DNA of 64,000 nucleotides, taken from JBPOFM01 sp051252455. GTDB lineage: Bacteria > Bacteroidota > Bacteroidia > Flavobacteriales > Flavobacteriaceae. A model generated the notes under the pieces. It did no database searches, was not told where the DNA came from, and saw nothing but the letters and a program-made list of their open reading frames with translations. Every line of letters begins with the position of its first letter. The stretch's first letter is position 1. Made by a program: the position numbers and the translations under genes. This document shows, piece by piece, positions 8,045 to 17,391 of this stretch. Where the stretch lies: the NCBI GenBank assembly GCA_051252455.1, contig JBPOFM010000001.1, forward strand, positions 372,001-436,000. Direction: 5' to 3'.

Positions 8045-8089
8045 AACAAACAAAAACGTCCTGCTAGTTGCAAGACGTTTTTGTTTGTT
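8045..8089 (-). terminator. Strong hairpin between the DksA-like gene and lspA
   Basis: A perfect 16-bp stem (8045-8060 with 8074-8089, built around AAAAACGTC/GACGTTTTT) encloses a 13-base loop. The A- and T-rich flanks would allow termination in either direction. It probably ends most transcripts from ileS and the DksA-like gene, leaving lspA to read-through or its own promoter. Confidence 0.75.
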
Positions 8090-8104
8090 GATTATCAATA
8101 TAAA

Positions 8105-8485
8105 TTATTGTTGCATGTTTTTTGCCTCAATGCTTAATGTGGCATGTGGCACAAGGCGCAGACGCTCCTTGCCGATCAATTTTTGAGTGACTCTACAAAT
8201 GCCATAGGTTTTATTCTCTATTCGAATCAAAGCATTCTTTAAATCTCGAATGAATTTCTCCTGACGGATGGCCAATTGTGAATTTGCTTCTTTGCTCATG
8301 GTTTCACTACCTTCTTCAAACGCTTTAAACGTAGGAGATGTATCATCTGTGCCATTGTTAAGATCGTTCATGTAAGCACTTTTTATCAGGTCTAAATCGT
8401 GAACTGCTTTGACGATTTTTTCTTGAATCAAGGTTTTGAATTCTGCTAAATCCTTATCAGAATATCTTATTGTATCTCCATTCAT
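8105..8485 (-). CDS. TraR/DksA-family protein with degenerate zinc finger
   Basis: A 126-residue protein of the DksA/TraR family, which binds the RNA polymerase secondary channel. The N-terminal part is a long coiled-coil hairpin (about 10-92). The C-terminal zinc-finger region keeps the family frame YGICRVTQKLIGKERL...PHATLS, but only the first of four zinc cysteines remains (C97); the others are replaced at T100, S118 and A121. It lies 4 bases downstream of ileS, so it is cotranscribed. The family call is firm. Whether it regulates transcription like DksA is inferred. Confidence 0.85.
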   Translation of the reverse strand: MNGDTIRYSDKDLAEFKTLIQEKIVKAVHDLDLIKSAYMNDLNNGTDDTSPTFKAFEEGSETMSKEANSQLAIRQEKFIRDLKNALIRIENKTYGICRVTQKLIGKERLRLVPHATLSIEAKNMQQ

Positions 8486-8489
8486 AATT

Positions 8490-11400
8490 TTAAATTTTTT
8501 GGATGAATAGTTTGGTATTTACGTCATCAAAAGTAATTTCTATACCATCTTTTAGAATGTCTAAAATTTCCAATTCATCAGTTAACGTTTCTGATTTAAT
8601 ATACTCTAAATTTTTATTTATTGCACTACTAATTTGTTCATCTTTTTTAATCTGCACTTTTATCCTATCCGTAAGCTCAAAACCAGAATCTTTTCTTAAA
8701 TTTTGGATTCGGTTTACCAACTCTCTTGCAATGCCCTCTCTTCTCAAATCATCTGTGAGCGTGACGTCTAACGCGACTGTCAAGGCACCAGAACTAGCGA
8801 CTAACCAACCTTCAATATCTTGAGATGTAATCTCTACGTCAGAGAGTTCCAAAGTAATACTTTTTCCATTAACTTCAACATCTAAAATACCGTTTTGCTC
8901 GATGTTTTTGATGTCATTTGCATTAAAACCGCCAATAAGTTGTGCAATGGCTTTCATGTCCTGACCAAAACGAGGTCCCAGCACTTTGAAGTTCGGTTTA
9001 ATTTGCTTTATTAATATATCTGAAGCGTCTTCTAACACCTCGATACTTTTCACATTAACTTCATGTTTGATTAAGTCTGCAACCGCTAAAATCTCATTCT
9101 TTTGTGATTCACTTTCCATAGGAATCATGATTTTTTGCAATGGTTGGCGCACCTTAATTTTTTCTTTTGCTCGTAGAGACAAAACCAAAGATGAAATAGT
9201 TTGTGCGGCTTCCATCTTGCGTTCCAAGGATTTATCAATGGCAGAAACATCACAAATTGGAAAGTCCGCTAGATGGATACTTTCGAATGCTTCTTTTTTG
9301 GTGACCGAATTTAAATCGATATATAATTTATCCATAAAGAAAGGTGCAATTGGCGCTCCTAACTTCGCAATGGTAATCATACACTGATACAAGGTCTGAT
9401 ATGCAGAAATCTTGTCTTGCTGATAATCGCCTTTCCAGAAACGTCTTCTGCTCAAACGCACGTACCAGTTGCTCAAATAATCTTGAGTGAAATCGGAAAT
9501 CGCACGAGCAGCTTTCGTTGGTTCATAATCGGCATAATAGTCATCTACTTTTTGAATCAATGTATTCAATTCAGACAGAATCCAGCGGTCAATTTCTGGC
9601 CGTTTTTCTAAAGCAACATCTGGTTCTGAATACTTGAAATTGTCCAGATTGGTATATAAAGTAAAGAATGAATAAGTGTTGTAAAGTGTTCCAAAAAACT
9701 TACGTTTCACTTCTTCGATGCCTTCGATATCAAATTTTAAATTGTCCCAAGGATTTGCGTTCGCAATCATATACCAACGAGTGGCATCTGCTCCATACGT
9801 GGAAAGTGTTATAAATGGGTCCGCTGCATTCCCTAGACGTTTGGACATTTTCTGTCCGTTTTTGTCCAGAACCAAACCGTTAGAAACCACATTTTTATAC
9901 GCAACAGAATCAAAAACCATCGTAGCGATCGCATGAAGTGTGTAAAACCATCCACGAGTTTGGTCTACACCTTCTGCAATAAAATCGGCTGGATAAGCCT
10001 TATGATCATCAATTAATTCTTTGTTTTCAAACGGATAATGCCATTGTGCATACGGCATACTCCCTGAATCGAACCAAACGTCTATCAAATCACTTTCACG
10101 ATGCATCGGTTTTCCAGATGGAGAAACCAACACAATCTCGTCAACGATATTTTTATGTAAGTCAATTTTTGCGTAGTTCTCTTCGGAATAATTGCCAATT
10201 TCAAACCCTTCAAAAATATCTTTATCTAAAACACCTGCTTCAACGGCTTTTGCCATTTCGGCTTTTAATTCTTTAACTGAACCAACACAGATTTCTTCCT
10301 TTCCATCTTCTGTTCTCCAGATTGGTAATGGAATTCCCCAATAACGTGAACGAGACAAATTCCAGTCGTTCGCGTTTGCTAACCAATTTCCAAAACGTCC
10401 AGTTCCTGTAGAAGCTGGTTTCCAGTTGATGGTGTTGTTTAGTTCCACCATCCGCTCTTTGACGTCAGTAACTTTGATAAACCATGAGTCTAACGGGTAA
10501 TATAAAATTGGTTTGTCAGTTCGCCAACAGTTTGGGTAACTGTGTTTATATTTTTCGACTTTAAAAGCTTTATTATCTATTTTAAGTTGGATTGCCAAAT
10601 CGACATCCACCGAAACTTCAGGCGCTTCATCTTCGTTGTAATACTCAAGTTTAACATATTTGCCAGCGTGTTCACCCATTTCTGGTCTAAAACGTCCTTG
10701 CAAATCTACTAAAGGTACCAAATTGCCATTGTCGTCCTTTACCAATAAAGGCGGGACTTCTGGTGTTGCCTGTTTTGCCACCAAAGCATCATCCGCACCA
10801 AAAGTTGGTGCTGTATGCACGATTCCGGTACCATCTACGGTTGTAACGAAATCGCCGGAGATGATTCTAAACGCATTTTCCGGATGTTCATAAGGTAATG
10901 CGTAAGGCAATAATTGTTCGTATTTGATATCTACCAAATCGTTTCCTTTGAATTCCTTGACTACAAAATATGGAATCTTCTTATCACCAGATTTGTATTC
11001 AATTAATTCTGGTTTGGTTTCAACTTGTTGAAATTTCCCAGCAAACTGTTCATTAACTAAAGCTTTAGCTAAAATCACATTCATGGGTTCGAATGTGTAT
11101 TGATTGTACGTTTCTACCAATACATAATCGATTTTTGGCCCAACAGTCAATGCTGTGTTGCTCGGAAGCGTCCAAGGTGTGGTCGTCCAAGCCAAGAAAT
11201 AAATGGTTCCTTCGTTTTGTAAGAAATCTGGAAGCGAACTTTCTATGGCTTTGAATTGTGCTACAACCGTTGTATCCGTCACATCTTGATACGTTCCTGG
11301 TTGATTTAATTCATGCGAACTTAAACCCGTTCCAGCTTTTGGAGAATAGGGTTGAATGGTATAGCCTTTATAAATCAGTTTCTTGTCGTAAATCTGTTTT

Positions 11401-11894
11401 AGCAACCACCAAACACTTTCCATATATTTTGGCTCGTAGGTAATATATGGATTATCCATATCTACCCAATAGCCCATTTTTTCTGTCAAATCGTTCCACA
11501 CATCTGTGTAGCGCATGACGGCTTTTCGGCAAGCATCGTTATAATCTTCAACAGAAATTGTTTTTCCGATGTCTTCTTTGGTAATGCCGAGTTCTTTTTC
11601 AACACCGAGTTCAATTGGCAGTCCGTGTGTATCCCAACCTGCTTTTCGCTTGACCTGAAAGCCTTTCATGGTTTTGTATCGTGGAAAAATATCCTTGATG
11701 GCTCGTGCCAAAACATGATGCACGCCAGGAAGGCCATTTGCAGAAGGTGGACCTTCAAAAAACACGTATGGTTTGTTGCCTTCACGTGTTGTGACGCTCT
11801 TATCAAAAATGTCGTTTTCTTTCCAATAATTGCCAATTTCTTCTGCAACTTTTGGTAAGTCAAGACCTTTATATTCAGGGAATTTACTACTCAT
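8490..11894 (-). CDS. ileS: Isoleucyl-tRNA synthetase, IleRS2-like with GVHH signature
   Basis: Charges tRNA-Ile with isoleucine. At 1134 residues it has the long eukaryote-like type-2 architecture: Rossmann core, CP1 editing domain, KMSKR loop (682-686, QKMSKRLGN), anticodon-binding domain and C-terminal extension. The GWDTHGLPIE motif is intact. The class I HIGH signature, expected after PPSANGLP, reads GVHH (57-60) instead of HxGH, so first and fourth-position chemistry is swapped. This GxHH form has been reported in IleRS2 enzymes with very high mupirocin resistance. It heads a minus-strand unit with the DksA-like gene 4 bases downstream. No second ileS is in the window. Confidence 0.97.
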   Translation of the reverse strand: MSSKFPEYKGLDLPKVAEEIGNYWKENDIFDKSVTTREGNKPYVFFEGPPSANGLPGVHHVLARAIKDIFPRYKTMKGFQVKRKAGWDTHGLPIELGVEKELGITKEDIGKTISVEDYNDACRKAVMRYTDVWNDLTEKMGYWVDMDNPYITYEPKYMESVWWLLKQIYDKKLIYKGYTIQPYSPKAGTGLSSHELNQPGTYQDVTDTTVVAQFKAIESSLPDFLQNEGTIYFLAWTTTPWTLPSNTALTVGPKIDYVLVETYNQYTFEPMNVILAKALVNEQFAGKFQQVETKPELIEYKSGDKKIPYFVVKEFKGNDLVDIKYEQLLPYALPYEHPENAFRIISGDFVTTVDGTGIVHTAPTFGADDALVAKQATPEVPPLLVKDDNGNLVPLVDLQGRFRPEMGEHAGKYVKLEYYNEDEAPEVSVDVDLAIQLKIDNKAFKVEKYKHSYPNCWRTDKPILYYPLDSWFIKVTDVKERMVELNNTINWKPASTGTGRFGNWLANANDWNLSRSRYWGIPLPIWRTEDGKEEICVGSVKELKAEMAKAVEAGVLDKDIFEGFEIGNYSEENYAKIDLHKNIVDEIVLVSPSGKPMHRESDLIDVWFDSGSMPYAQWHYPFENKELIDDHKAYPADFIAEGVDQTRGWFYTLHAIATMVFDSVAYKNVVSNGLVLDKNGQKMSKRLGNAADPFITLSTYGADATRWYMIANANPWDNLKFDIEGIEEVKRKFFGTLYNTYSFFTLYTNLDNFKYSEPDVALEKRPEIDRWILSELNTLIQKVDDYYADYEPTKAARAISDFTQDYLSNWYVRLSRRRFWKGDYQQDKISAYQTLYQCMITIAKLGAPIAPFFMDKLYIDLNSVTKKEAFESIHLADFPICDVSAIDKSLERKMEAAQTISSLVLSLRAKEKIKVRQPLQKIMIPMESESQKNEILAVADLIKHEVNVKSIEVLEDASDILIKQIKPNFKVLGPRFGQDMKAIAQLIGGFNANDIKNIEQNGILDVEVNGKSITLELSDVEITSQDIEGWLVASSGALTVALDVTLTDDLRREGIARELVNRIQNLRKDSGFELTDRIKVQIKKDEQISSAINKNLEYIKSETLTDELEILDILKDGIEITFDDVNTKLFIQKI

Positions 11895-12024
11895 TGTCTC
11901 CGTAATTCTTTTCGAATTGCGAAATTAAGGATTTTTGGGAAAAAGTGAGAACTTTAATTGGTGAAAAAGTCCTGTAGCTATATTGTTGTCATTATTTTAC
12001 AATCTTGAAGAAAAAAATGAATCA

Positions 12025-12489
12025 TTAATGACTTTTTTTAAAGCCCTTCTGAAAACGTTCACCTTTTGCCAGAAGGATCTGTTGATCTTCTGACGTTGTG
12101 TTTGTTTCTGAAATTACCCTTCCTTTTTTTAAATAAATTGTTTTGATATTATTGCCTGAATTTGACTGGAGATAAATTAGGTCATTATCCTTGAAATAAT
12201 AGGTTTCAGTGGTGGTGCTTTCCGTTTTTTCAACATTTTTTATTTTGAAAAGTTCATTGGTATTTATATCATAATAAATCGTGTATGTAAAAGATCCGAT
12301 ATCTTTAAAGCCTTCGGCATCTGTAAGCGCACCTTCCGTTACTTCTGTTTTGAGATTTTCATTACTATCCACTTGCGACATATAGTTTTTGGTTTCTGCG
12401 AGAATCGCGTTGGAATTCTTGCCTACTTTCGGTCCACATGAATAGACGACGGAGATAATGATCAATGCTATGATGGATTTGAATTTCAT
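12025..12489 (-). CDS. Hypothetical lipoprotein
   Basis: A 154-residue protein with a lipoprotein signal peptide (lipobox VVYSC, Cys18). The mature region contains strands resembling a small beta-rich repeat: YTIYYDINTNELFKIKNVE, then TYYFKDNDLIYLQ, then KTIYLKKGRVISE, each a YWTD-like sheet segment. I cannot name a family. It follows radA by 10 bases on the same strand, so it is probably cotranscribed, although no functional link to recombination is evident. Confidence 0.65.
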   Translation of the reverse strand: MKFKSIIALIIISVVYSCGPKVGKNSNAILAETKNYMSQVDSNENLKTEVTEGALTDAEGFKDIGSFTYTIYYDINTNELFKIKNVEKTESTTTETYYFKDNDLIYLQSNSGNNIKTIYLKKGRVISETNTTSEDQQILLAKGERFQKGFKKSH

Positions 12490-12499
12490 ATATAATTTT

Positions 12500-13858
12500 T
12501 TAAACGATAAAACTCACTAAATCTTCGATTTTTGAAATGAGCTGAACTTTAATGGTTGTATTCTTTAATGCGATTTTATTATATTTCGATACAAAAATAG
12601 TTGAAAATCCCAGTTTTTCGGCTTCTAAAATACGTTGTTCCACTCGTTGAACAGGTCTAATTTCACCAGACAGTCCAACTTCTGCCGCAAAACAATAATC
12701 CTTTGGGATGGCAACATCTTCATTGGAAGATAAAATAGAGGCCACCACTGCTAAATCTATGGAAGGATCGTCAACGGTAATTCCGCCAGTAATATTCAAG
12801 AAAACATCTTTTGCACCCAAACGAAAACCTGCACGTTTTTCAAGAACTGCCAATAGCATATTCAAGCGTTTCGCATTAAAACCTGTGGCACTTCTTTGTG
12901 GCGTACCATAAACAGCAGTACTCACCAAGGCTTGCACTTCAATCAACAAAGGACGAACGCCTTCGAGCGTTGCTGCCACCGCATTTCCGCTTAACTCATC
13001 ATCTTTTTTAGAAATTAATATTTCTGATGGATTACTGACTTCTCTTAAACCTGTGCCTTGCATTTCGTAAATGCCTAATTCGTGTGTGGAACCAAATCGG
13101 TTTTTATTGGCACGTAGAATTCTGAAAACATGATTTCGATCGCCTTCAAACTGCAAAACAGTATCCACCATATGCTCTAAAATTTTTGGCCCTGCAATGT
13201 TACCATCTTTTGTGATATGACCGATCAAAATTACAGGAGTTGCAGTTTCTTTTGCGAATTTTATCAATTCGGTCGTGCATTCCTTGATTTGGGAAATACT
13301 TCCAGAAGATGATTCGATATAATCGCTGTGCAATGTTTGGATGGAATCGATGACGACGATGTCTGGCTCCAACGCTTCAATTTGCTTAAAAATGTTTTGT
13401 GTTTTGGTTTCGGTAAGAATGTAGCAATTATCACTATTTGGATTGATGCGCTCTGCTCGCATCTTTATTTGCTTTTGGCTTTCCTCGCCGGACACATAAA
13501 GTGTCTTATATGGAAGTTTCAATGCGATTTGAAGCATCAAGGTGCTTTTTCCAATTCCTGGTTCGCCACCTAAAAGAATTAATGAACCTGGCACAATGCC
13601 TCCGCCAAGTACCCGATTGAATTCATCATCCAACGAGTTCATTCGCGCATCTTGGGACGAATCAATTTCGTTAATTCTTAAGGGTTTTGAAACGCGCTTT
13701 ACAGTTGAAGTTGGTGTTTTCCAATCGCTCTTTTCAGCCTTTTGAATCACTTCCTCAACAATGGTATTCCATTCTTTGCAAGCCGTACATTGGCCTTGCC
13801 ACTTGGAGTATTGCGTGCCACAATTTTGACAGAAAAAAGTTGTTTTTACTTTAGCCAC
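12500..13858 (-). CDS. radA: DNA repair protein RadA (Sms)
   Basis: RadA is a RecA-like branch-migration helicase that acts in recombinational repair. The 452-residue protein shows the N-terminal C4 zinc finger (C10, C13, C24, C27), the Walker A GGEPGIGKST (97-106), the RadA-specific KNRFG motif near 253-257 and a C-terminal Lon-protease-like domain. All hallmarks are intact and the length is standard. The downstream lipoprotein gene starts 10 bases after its stop. Confidence 0.96.
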   Translation of the reverse strand: MAKVKTTFFCQNCGTQYSKWQGQCTACKEWNTIVEEVIQKAEKSDWKTPTSTVKRVSKPLRINEIDSSQDARMNSLDDEFNRVLGGGIVPGSLILLGGEPGIGKSTLMLQIALKLPYKTLYVSGEESQKQIKMRAERINPNSDNCYILTETKTQNIFKQIEALEPDIVVIDSIQTLHSDYIESSSGSISQIKECTTELIKFAKETATPVILIGHITKDGNIAGPKILEHMVDTVLQFEGDRNHVFRILRANKNRFGSTHELGIYEMQGTGLREVSNPSEILISKKDDELSGNAVAATLEGVRPLLIEVQALVSTAVYGTPQRSATGFNAKRLNMLLAVLEKRAGFRLGAKDVFLNITGGITVDDPSIDLAVVASILSSNEDVAIPKDYCFAAEVGLSGEIRPVQRVEQRILEAEKLGFSTIFVSKYNKIALKNTTIKVQLISKIEDLVSFIV

Positions 13859-13940
13859 TTAAAATTATTTGGGCTAAAATAACCATATTTTTGCATTTAG
13901 AATTAGTAATGAATTGTATTCTTTTGTTAAATACCTAACC

Positions 13941-15104
13941 TCAATCTTTTTCCTCTGTTTCTTCAGCAGCCAATTTTAATTTCTCCACTTGTGACATAAG
14001 AAACTCCTTGTTGAATTGTGGATTTTCTTCCATTGCCAAGGCTTCTTCGTATAATTTTGTGGCTTTTTTCATCTTTCCGATTTTTTCGGCATGTAGCGCC
14101 AAATAATAGGTGCCTAAAGAAGATTCAGGTAATTTTCTAGTCGCCAGTTTTCCTAACTTTTCTAAAGACTCAAGATCCTCTCTTTCATCAGCAAGTTTTA
14201 CTACCTTTTCAAATTCAACTTCGGGAATTGGTTTATGTATTCCAAATAAATATTCAATTCGATCATATCGCTTTTCTAAATATTTATCGAGAGTTCCTTC
14301 GTAGGTTAGAACTTTTTCATTGAGCTCCTTTTCACGCAACGGTTTATAGATGTCGAAGATCTGTTCCAACGCTTTTGATAACGCTCCTGTGACCATTGAG
14401 TAATGTGAATCTCCTAACAATTCATCAAAATAATAGGTCAAAGCTTTATTATCTGTGGTTTTTAATTGATCATTCGTTGCCAAGATGGTCTTACGAAGTG
14501 AAGCACTTTCACCATCACTTGTCGCTAAATAATAGAAGACATCATCTTTAATATATTTAACGCGATTGACGACATTCTCATTCATATTGCCTTGAAAATC
14601 TGGACTCAAGTTAATATATGCTTGAAAGGCAGATTTTTCACTAAGTAGAAATGAATTGATAAAATTCCCCATGATATCATGACCAACGGCCACTCTAAAC
14701 TTGCTCGTATTATATTTTGAATCGATGTATGGAAGCAATTCTTCACCAACAAACTGATAAAAACGCGCTCCAGATTCGATTGGCAATCCTGTTACTTCAT
14801 CCGAATAACTGTCATAAAAACGCTCGTAACCTTGCACCACACCAACCACTATGGACTCTGGCATTCCGTCAAAATAGGTTTGATAACTGACTTGGCCTAC
14901 GACTGGTTCAAACAAATAGTCGCCATCGAAAACGACGATTACAGGATGTTTTACTGTTGATGTTGGATCGTAATTTTTTGGAAGTTTAATTTTTAATTGT
15001 CTTGTTGTGTTCAACTTTCTAGATTCAAATTTTTCGTATTTGATCTGTGCAGAAACAGCAAAAGTCAACAAAAAGCAGGCGACAAAAGTTAGGGCTTTTT
15101 TCAT
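13941..15104 (-). CDS. Secreted esterase-fold protein with Asp at the nucleophile elbow (paralogue 1)
   Basis: A 387-residue protein with a Sec signal peptide ending at SAQ (residue 20), an alpha/beta-hydrolase domain of the putative esterase family (PF00756, about 30-255) and a C-terminal helical TPR-like region (about 310-385). Core strands PVIVVFDGDYLFEP and SIVVGVVQG are typical. The nucleophile elbow reads GHDIMG, with D143 where a Ser is expected; the catalytic-His position is kept (H234 in DSHYSM). The next gene upstream is a full-length paralogue with the same Asp at the same residue number. It may be a binding protein, or an enzyme with an Asp nucleophile as in epoxide hydrolases. 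Confidence 0.8.
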   Translation of the reverse strand: MKKALTFVACFLLTFAVSAQIKYEKFESRKLNTTRQLKIKLPKNYDPTSTVKHPVIVVFDGDYLFEPVVGQVSYQTYFDGMPESIVVGVVQGYERFYDSYSDEVTGLPIESGARFYQFVGEELLPYIDSKYNTSKFRVAVGHDIMGNFINSFLLSEKSAFQAYINLSPDFQGNMNENVVNRVKYIKDDVFYYLATSDGESASLRKTILATNDQLKTTDNKALTYYFDELLGDSHYSMVTGALSKALEQIFDIYKPLREKELNEKVLTYEGTLDKYLEKRYDRIEYLFGIHKPIPEVEFEKVVKLADEREDLESLEKLGKLATRKLPESSLGTYYLALHAEKIGKMKKATKLYEEALAMEENPQFNKEFLMSQVEKLKLAAEETEEKD

Positions 15105-15203
15105 CGGTATATTATTTTAGATTAGGGGTTGTAAATATACCTAAAAAATGTAAATATTGGATAATCTACCAATATTTTCGATGAAATGCACGTTATTGAT
15201 TTT

Positions 15204-16343
15204 TTATTGGTCCTGAATGGCATAAATTTTATCGAGCAAAATGTCCTTGTCGATAAATTCAGACGGCTCTAATAGTAGTCCAGAATTATAATATTGTAGC
15301 GCCTTTTTTAGGTTGTTATCCTTTTCGTGATACATCCCTTGATAATAAGCACTAATCATAGATTCTGAATATTCTTTCTTTGCCAATTTTGAAAGTTCCT
15401 TGAGAGACTCCAAATCATCCTTCTTATTGGAAGCTGCAGCAATGGCCTTGAAATCATTTTCCACTACTTTTTTCTCAAAGCCGTAGAAAAATTCAATATC
15501 CTTATACTTCTTTTCCAAATACTCAAAAGGAGATCCTTCATAAGTCAGAACTTTTTCATTGTACTCCTTCATATTGATGGGTTTGTAAAGATCAAAAATT
15601 TGGTTGAGCGCTTTTGGAATGCCCAAACCCACCATAGAATAGTGGTCCGCATCTTTGAAATTATCAAACCTGTAGTGGATCTTTGGATTGTCAACTGTTT
15701 TTAATAATGCATCTGCTTCAACAATGGTTTTATTCAAACTTGCAATATCGTTATCTGCTGTCGCCAAATAGAAAAATGTATCAACATCTAATGTCCCTAA
15801 ACGTTGTTGCAGTCTCGAACTCATTTCTGGTGCCAAATCTGGGCTGAAAGATACAAATGCTCGATACATCGGCTTATCTTTAAATAAATAATAGTTAAGG
15901 AAATTAGCGCTCATATCGTGTCCCATTACGATTCTAAATTCAGACACCCTATACTTGTTTTCAATATACGGGACCAACTCCATGCCTAAAAACTCAAAAA
16001 AATCAGCACCGTCTTGTGAGGGAAAAAATTGTGATGCGTCATAAAAGAAATCCTTTTGTCTTGTGGTACTTTGATTTACACCCACAACAATACATTTTGG
16101 CATTTCGCCCCAATAAGATTGATAATCAACATTTCCTGTAACGGGTTCAAATAGATAATCGCCATCCAAAACTATGATTAATGGATATTCAATGCTCTCT
16201 TCCGGATTATAATTTCTAGGAAGTTGGATTTTTATGTCTCTAGATTCTCCCAGCTTTGAGGACTGAAATGTTTCATAGATAGCTTGTGAATTCACTTGAA
16301 GGGAACACAATATAAAAAACAAAATTGTAATACGTTTGAACAT
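15204..16343 (-). CDS. Secreted esterase-fold protein with Asp at the nucleophile elbow (paralogue 2)
   Basis: A 379-residue protein, colinear with its neighbour at 13941: signal peptide (cleavage after NSQA, about residue 21), esterase domain with YPLIIVLDGDYLFEP, nucleophile elbow GHDMSA with D143, retained DHYSM His (H234) and a TPR-like C-terminus. I chose the ATG at 16343 because it gives a standard signal peptide beginning MFKRITILFF; an upstream in-frame start at 16370 would add nine residues. Matching lengths and identical positions of D143 and H234 in both copies show a tandem duplication in which the altered site was kept. Confidence 0.8.
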   Translation of the reverse strand: MFKRITILFFILCSLQVNSQAIYETFQSSKLGESRDIKIQLPRNYNPEESIEYPLIIVLDGDYLFEPVTGNVDYQSYWGEMPKCIVVGVNQSTTRQKDFFYDASQFFPSQDGADFFEFLGMELVPYIENKYRVSEFRIVMGHDMSANFLNYYLFKDKPMYRAFVSFSPDLAPEMSSRLQQRLGTLDVDTFFYLATADNDIASLNKTIVEADALLKTVDNPKIHYRFDNFKDADHYSMVGLGIPKALNQIFDLYKPINMKEYNEKVLTYEGSPFEYLEKKYKDIEFFYGFEKKVVENDFKAIAAASNKKDDLESLKELSKLAKKEYSESMISAYYQGMYHEKDNNLKKALQYYNSGLLLEPSEFIDKDILLDKIYAIQDQ

Positions 16344-16379
16344 AATAAGATGAATTATAAAGCGATGCAATTTAATTAA

Positions 16380-17333
16380 TTATTTGATTCTATTGTAAAT
16401 AGGCAGCAATAGAAACGACAAACTACCAAAAATAATGATCATCAATGTCTGAGACGACCACATAATCCAACCAAAAGCAACACTTGGATTTTCCGGAATT
16501 AAAAATAGTGAAAATGCTGCCGCGATAGCTAAAGGATACACAAAAATACCACCATTAGTCGCTGCAATGGTAAAGCTGCCTGCTATAAAAGCGATTAAAA
16601 TGGCACCCACAGAAATACCATTTAAATCATCGACTGCAAAAGTGGTGATGTAAAACATTAGCAGATACATAGACCAAATAAAGAGGGTATGGAAAATAAA
16701 GGCCCACTTATGTTTCATTTTAAATATACTCATAATTCCTTCTAACAATCCCTTGAAAAAAGTTTTTACTTTAAGGGCGAATTTTGATGTACTTCTTTTT
16801 AAATAGATTGCCAAGAATCCAAATAGACCAAGAGCTAACAAACCAGCTATAACTAATAATTTAGGCTGAAACGATTTTTCAAGAATCGTATAAATAAAGT
16901 CAAATTGAAGGACGAGTGTGACAGCAACTATAAATAGTAAGATAATGAAATCGGCAACACGTTCAGCAACAATAGTTCCAAACGCTTTTTCAAATGGTAC
17001 ACCTTCATAATTTGTCAAAACCGCTGCTCGCAAAACCTCTCCTGATCTTGGGATGCCATAATTGGCAAGATATGTTATAAAAACAGCCATCACACTATTT
17101 GGAAATTTCACAGTGTAGTTTAATGGCTCCAATTGATATTTCCAACGATATGCTCTTGAAAGATGGCTTAACAAACCACATATCATTCCTAATGCAATCC
17201 AGCCATAATGAGCTTTTTTAAAGTACGGAAGGATCTCATCAATTGGTAGTTTTGAAAACGTGTACCACCCAAAAAAAACCGCTAACAGGAGCGGAACGGC
17301 AATTCGTAAAATCTTTCTAGTCTTGTTATCCAA
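16380..17333 (-). CDS. Lysylphosphatidylglycerol synthase TM-region / UPF0104-family flippase-like protein
   Basis: A 317-residue integral membrane protein with about eight helices, matching the transmembrane domain found in MprF and stand-alone YbhN-like proteins. Conserved features include the N-terminal segment with SHLSRAYRWKYQL and the central GIPRSGEVLRA motif (about 95-106), plus a Gly-rich segment FIAGSFTIAATNGGIFVYP. There is no synthase domain, so it is likely a lipid flippase or exporter, not a lysyltransferase. It lies downstream of panC but has its own TTG-N21-TATCTTTG promoter. Confidence 0.82.
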   Translation of the reverse strand: MDNKTRKILRIAVPLLLAVFFGWYTFSKLPIDEILPYFKKAHYGWIALGMICGLLSHLSRAYRWKYQLEPLNYTVKFPNSVMAVFITYLANYGIPRSGEVLRAAVLTNYEGVPFEKAFGTIVAERVADFIILLFIVAVTLVLQFDFIYTILEKSFQPKLLVIAGLLALGLFGFLAIYLKRSTSKFALKVKTFFKGLLEGIMSIFKMKHKWAFIFHTLFIWSMYLLMFYITTFAVDDLNGISVGAILIAFIAGSFTIAATNGGIFVYPLAIAAAFSLFLIPENPSVAFGWIMWSSQTLMIIIFGSLSFLLLPIYNRIK

Positions 17334-17359
17334 ATTGCTTCAATGAATTATTGGAATGG

Positions 17360-17391
17360 CAAAGATACTTAATTTAAAGCCAGGTTATCAA
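17360..17391 (-). promoter_or_regulatory. Bacteroidota-type promoter of the flippase-like gene (TTG-N21-TATCTTTG)
   Basis: On the minus strand TTG (17389-17391) is followed after 21 bases by TATCTTTG (17360-17367), fitting the flavobacterial -33/-7 consensus. The -33 element lies inside the 3' end of panC. The -7 box is 26 bases upstream of the ATG at 17333. Confidence 0.6.
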
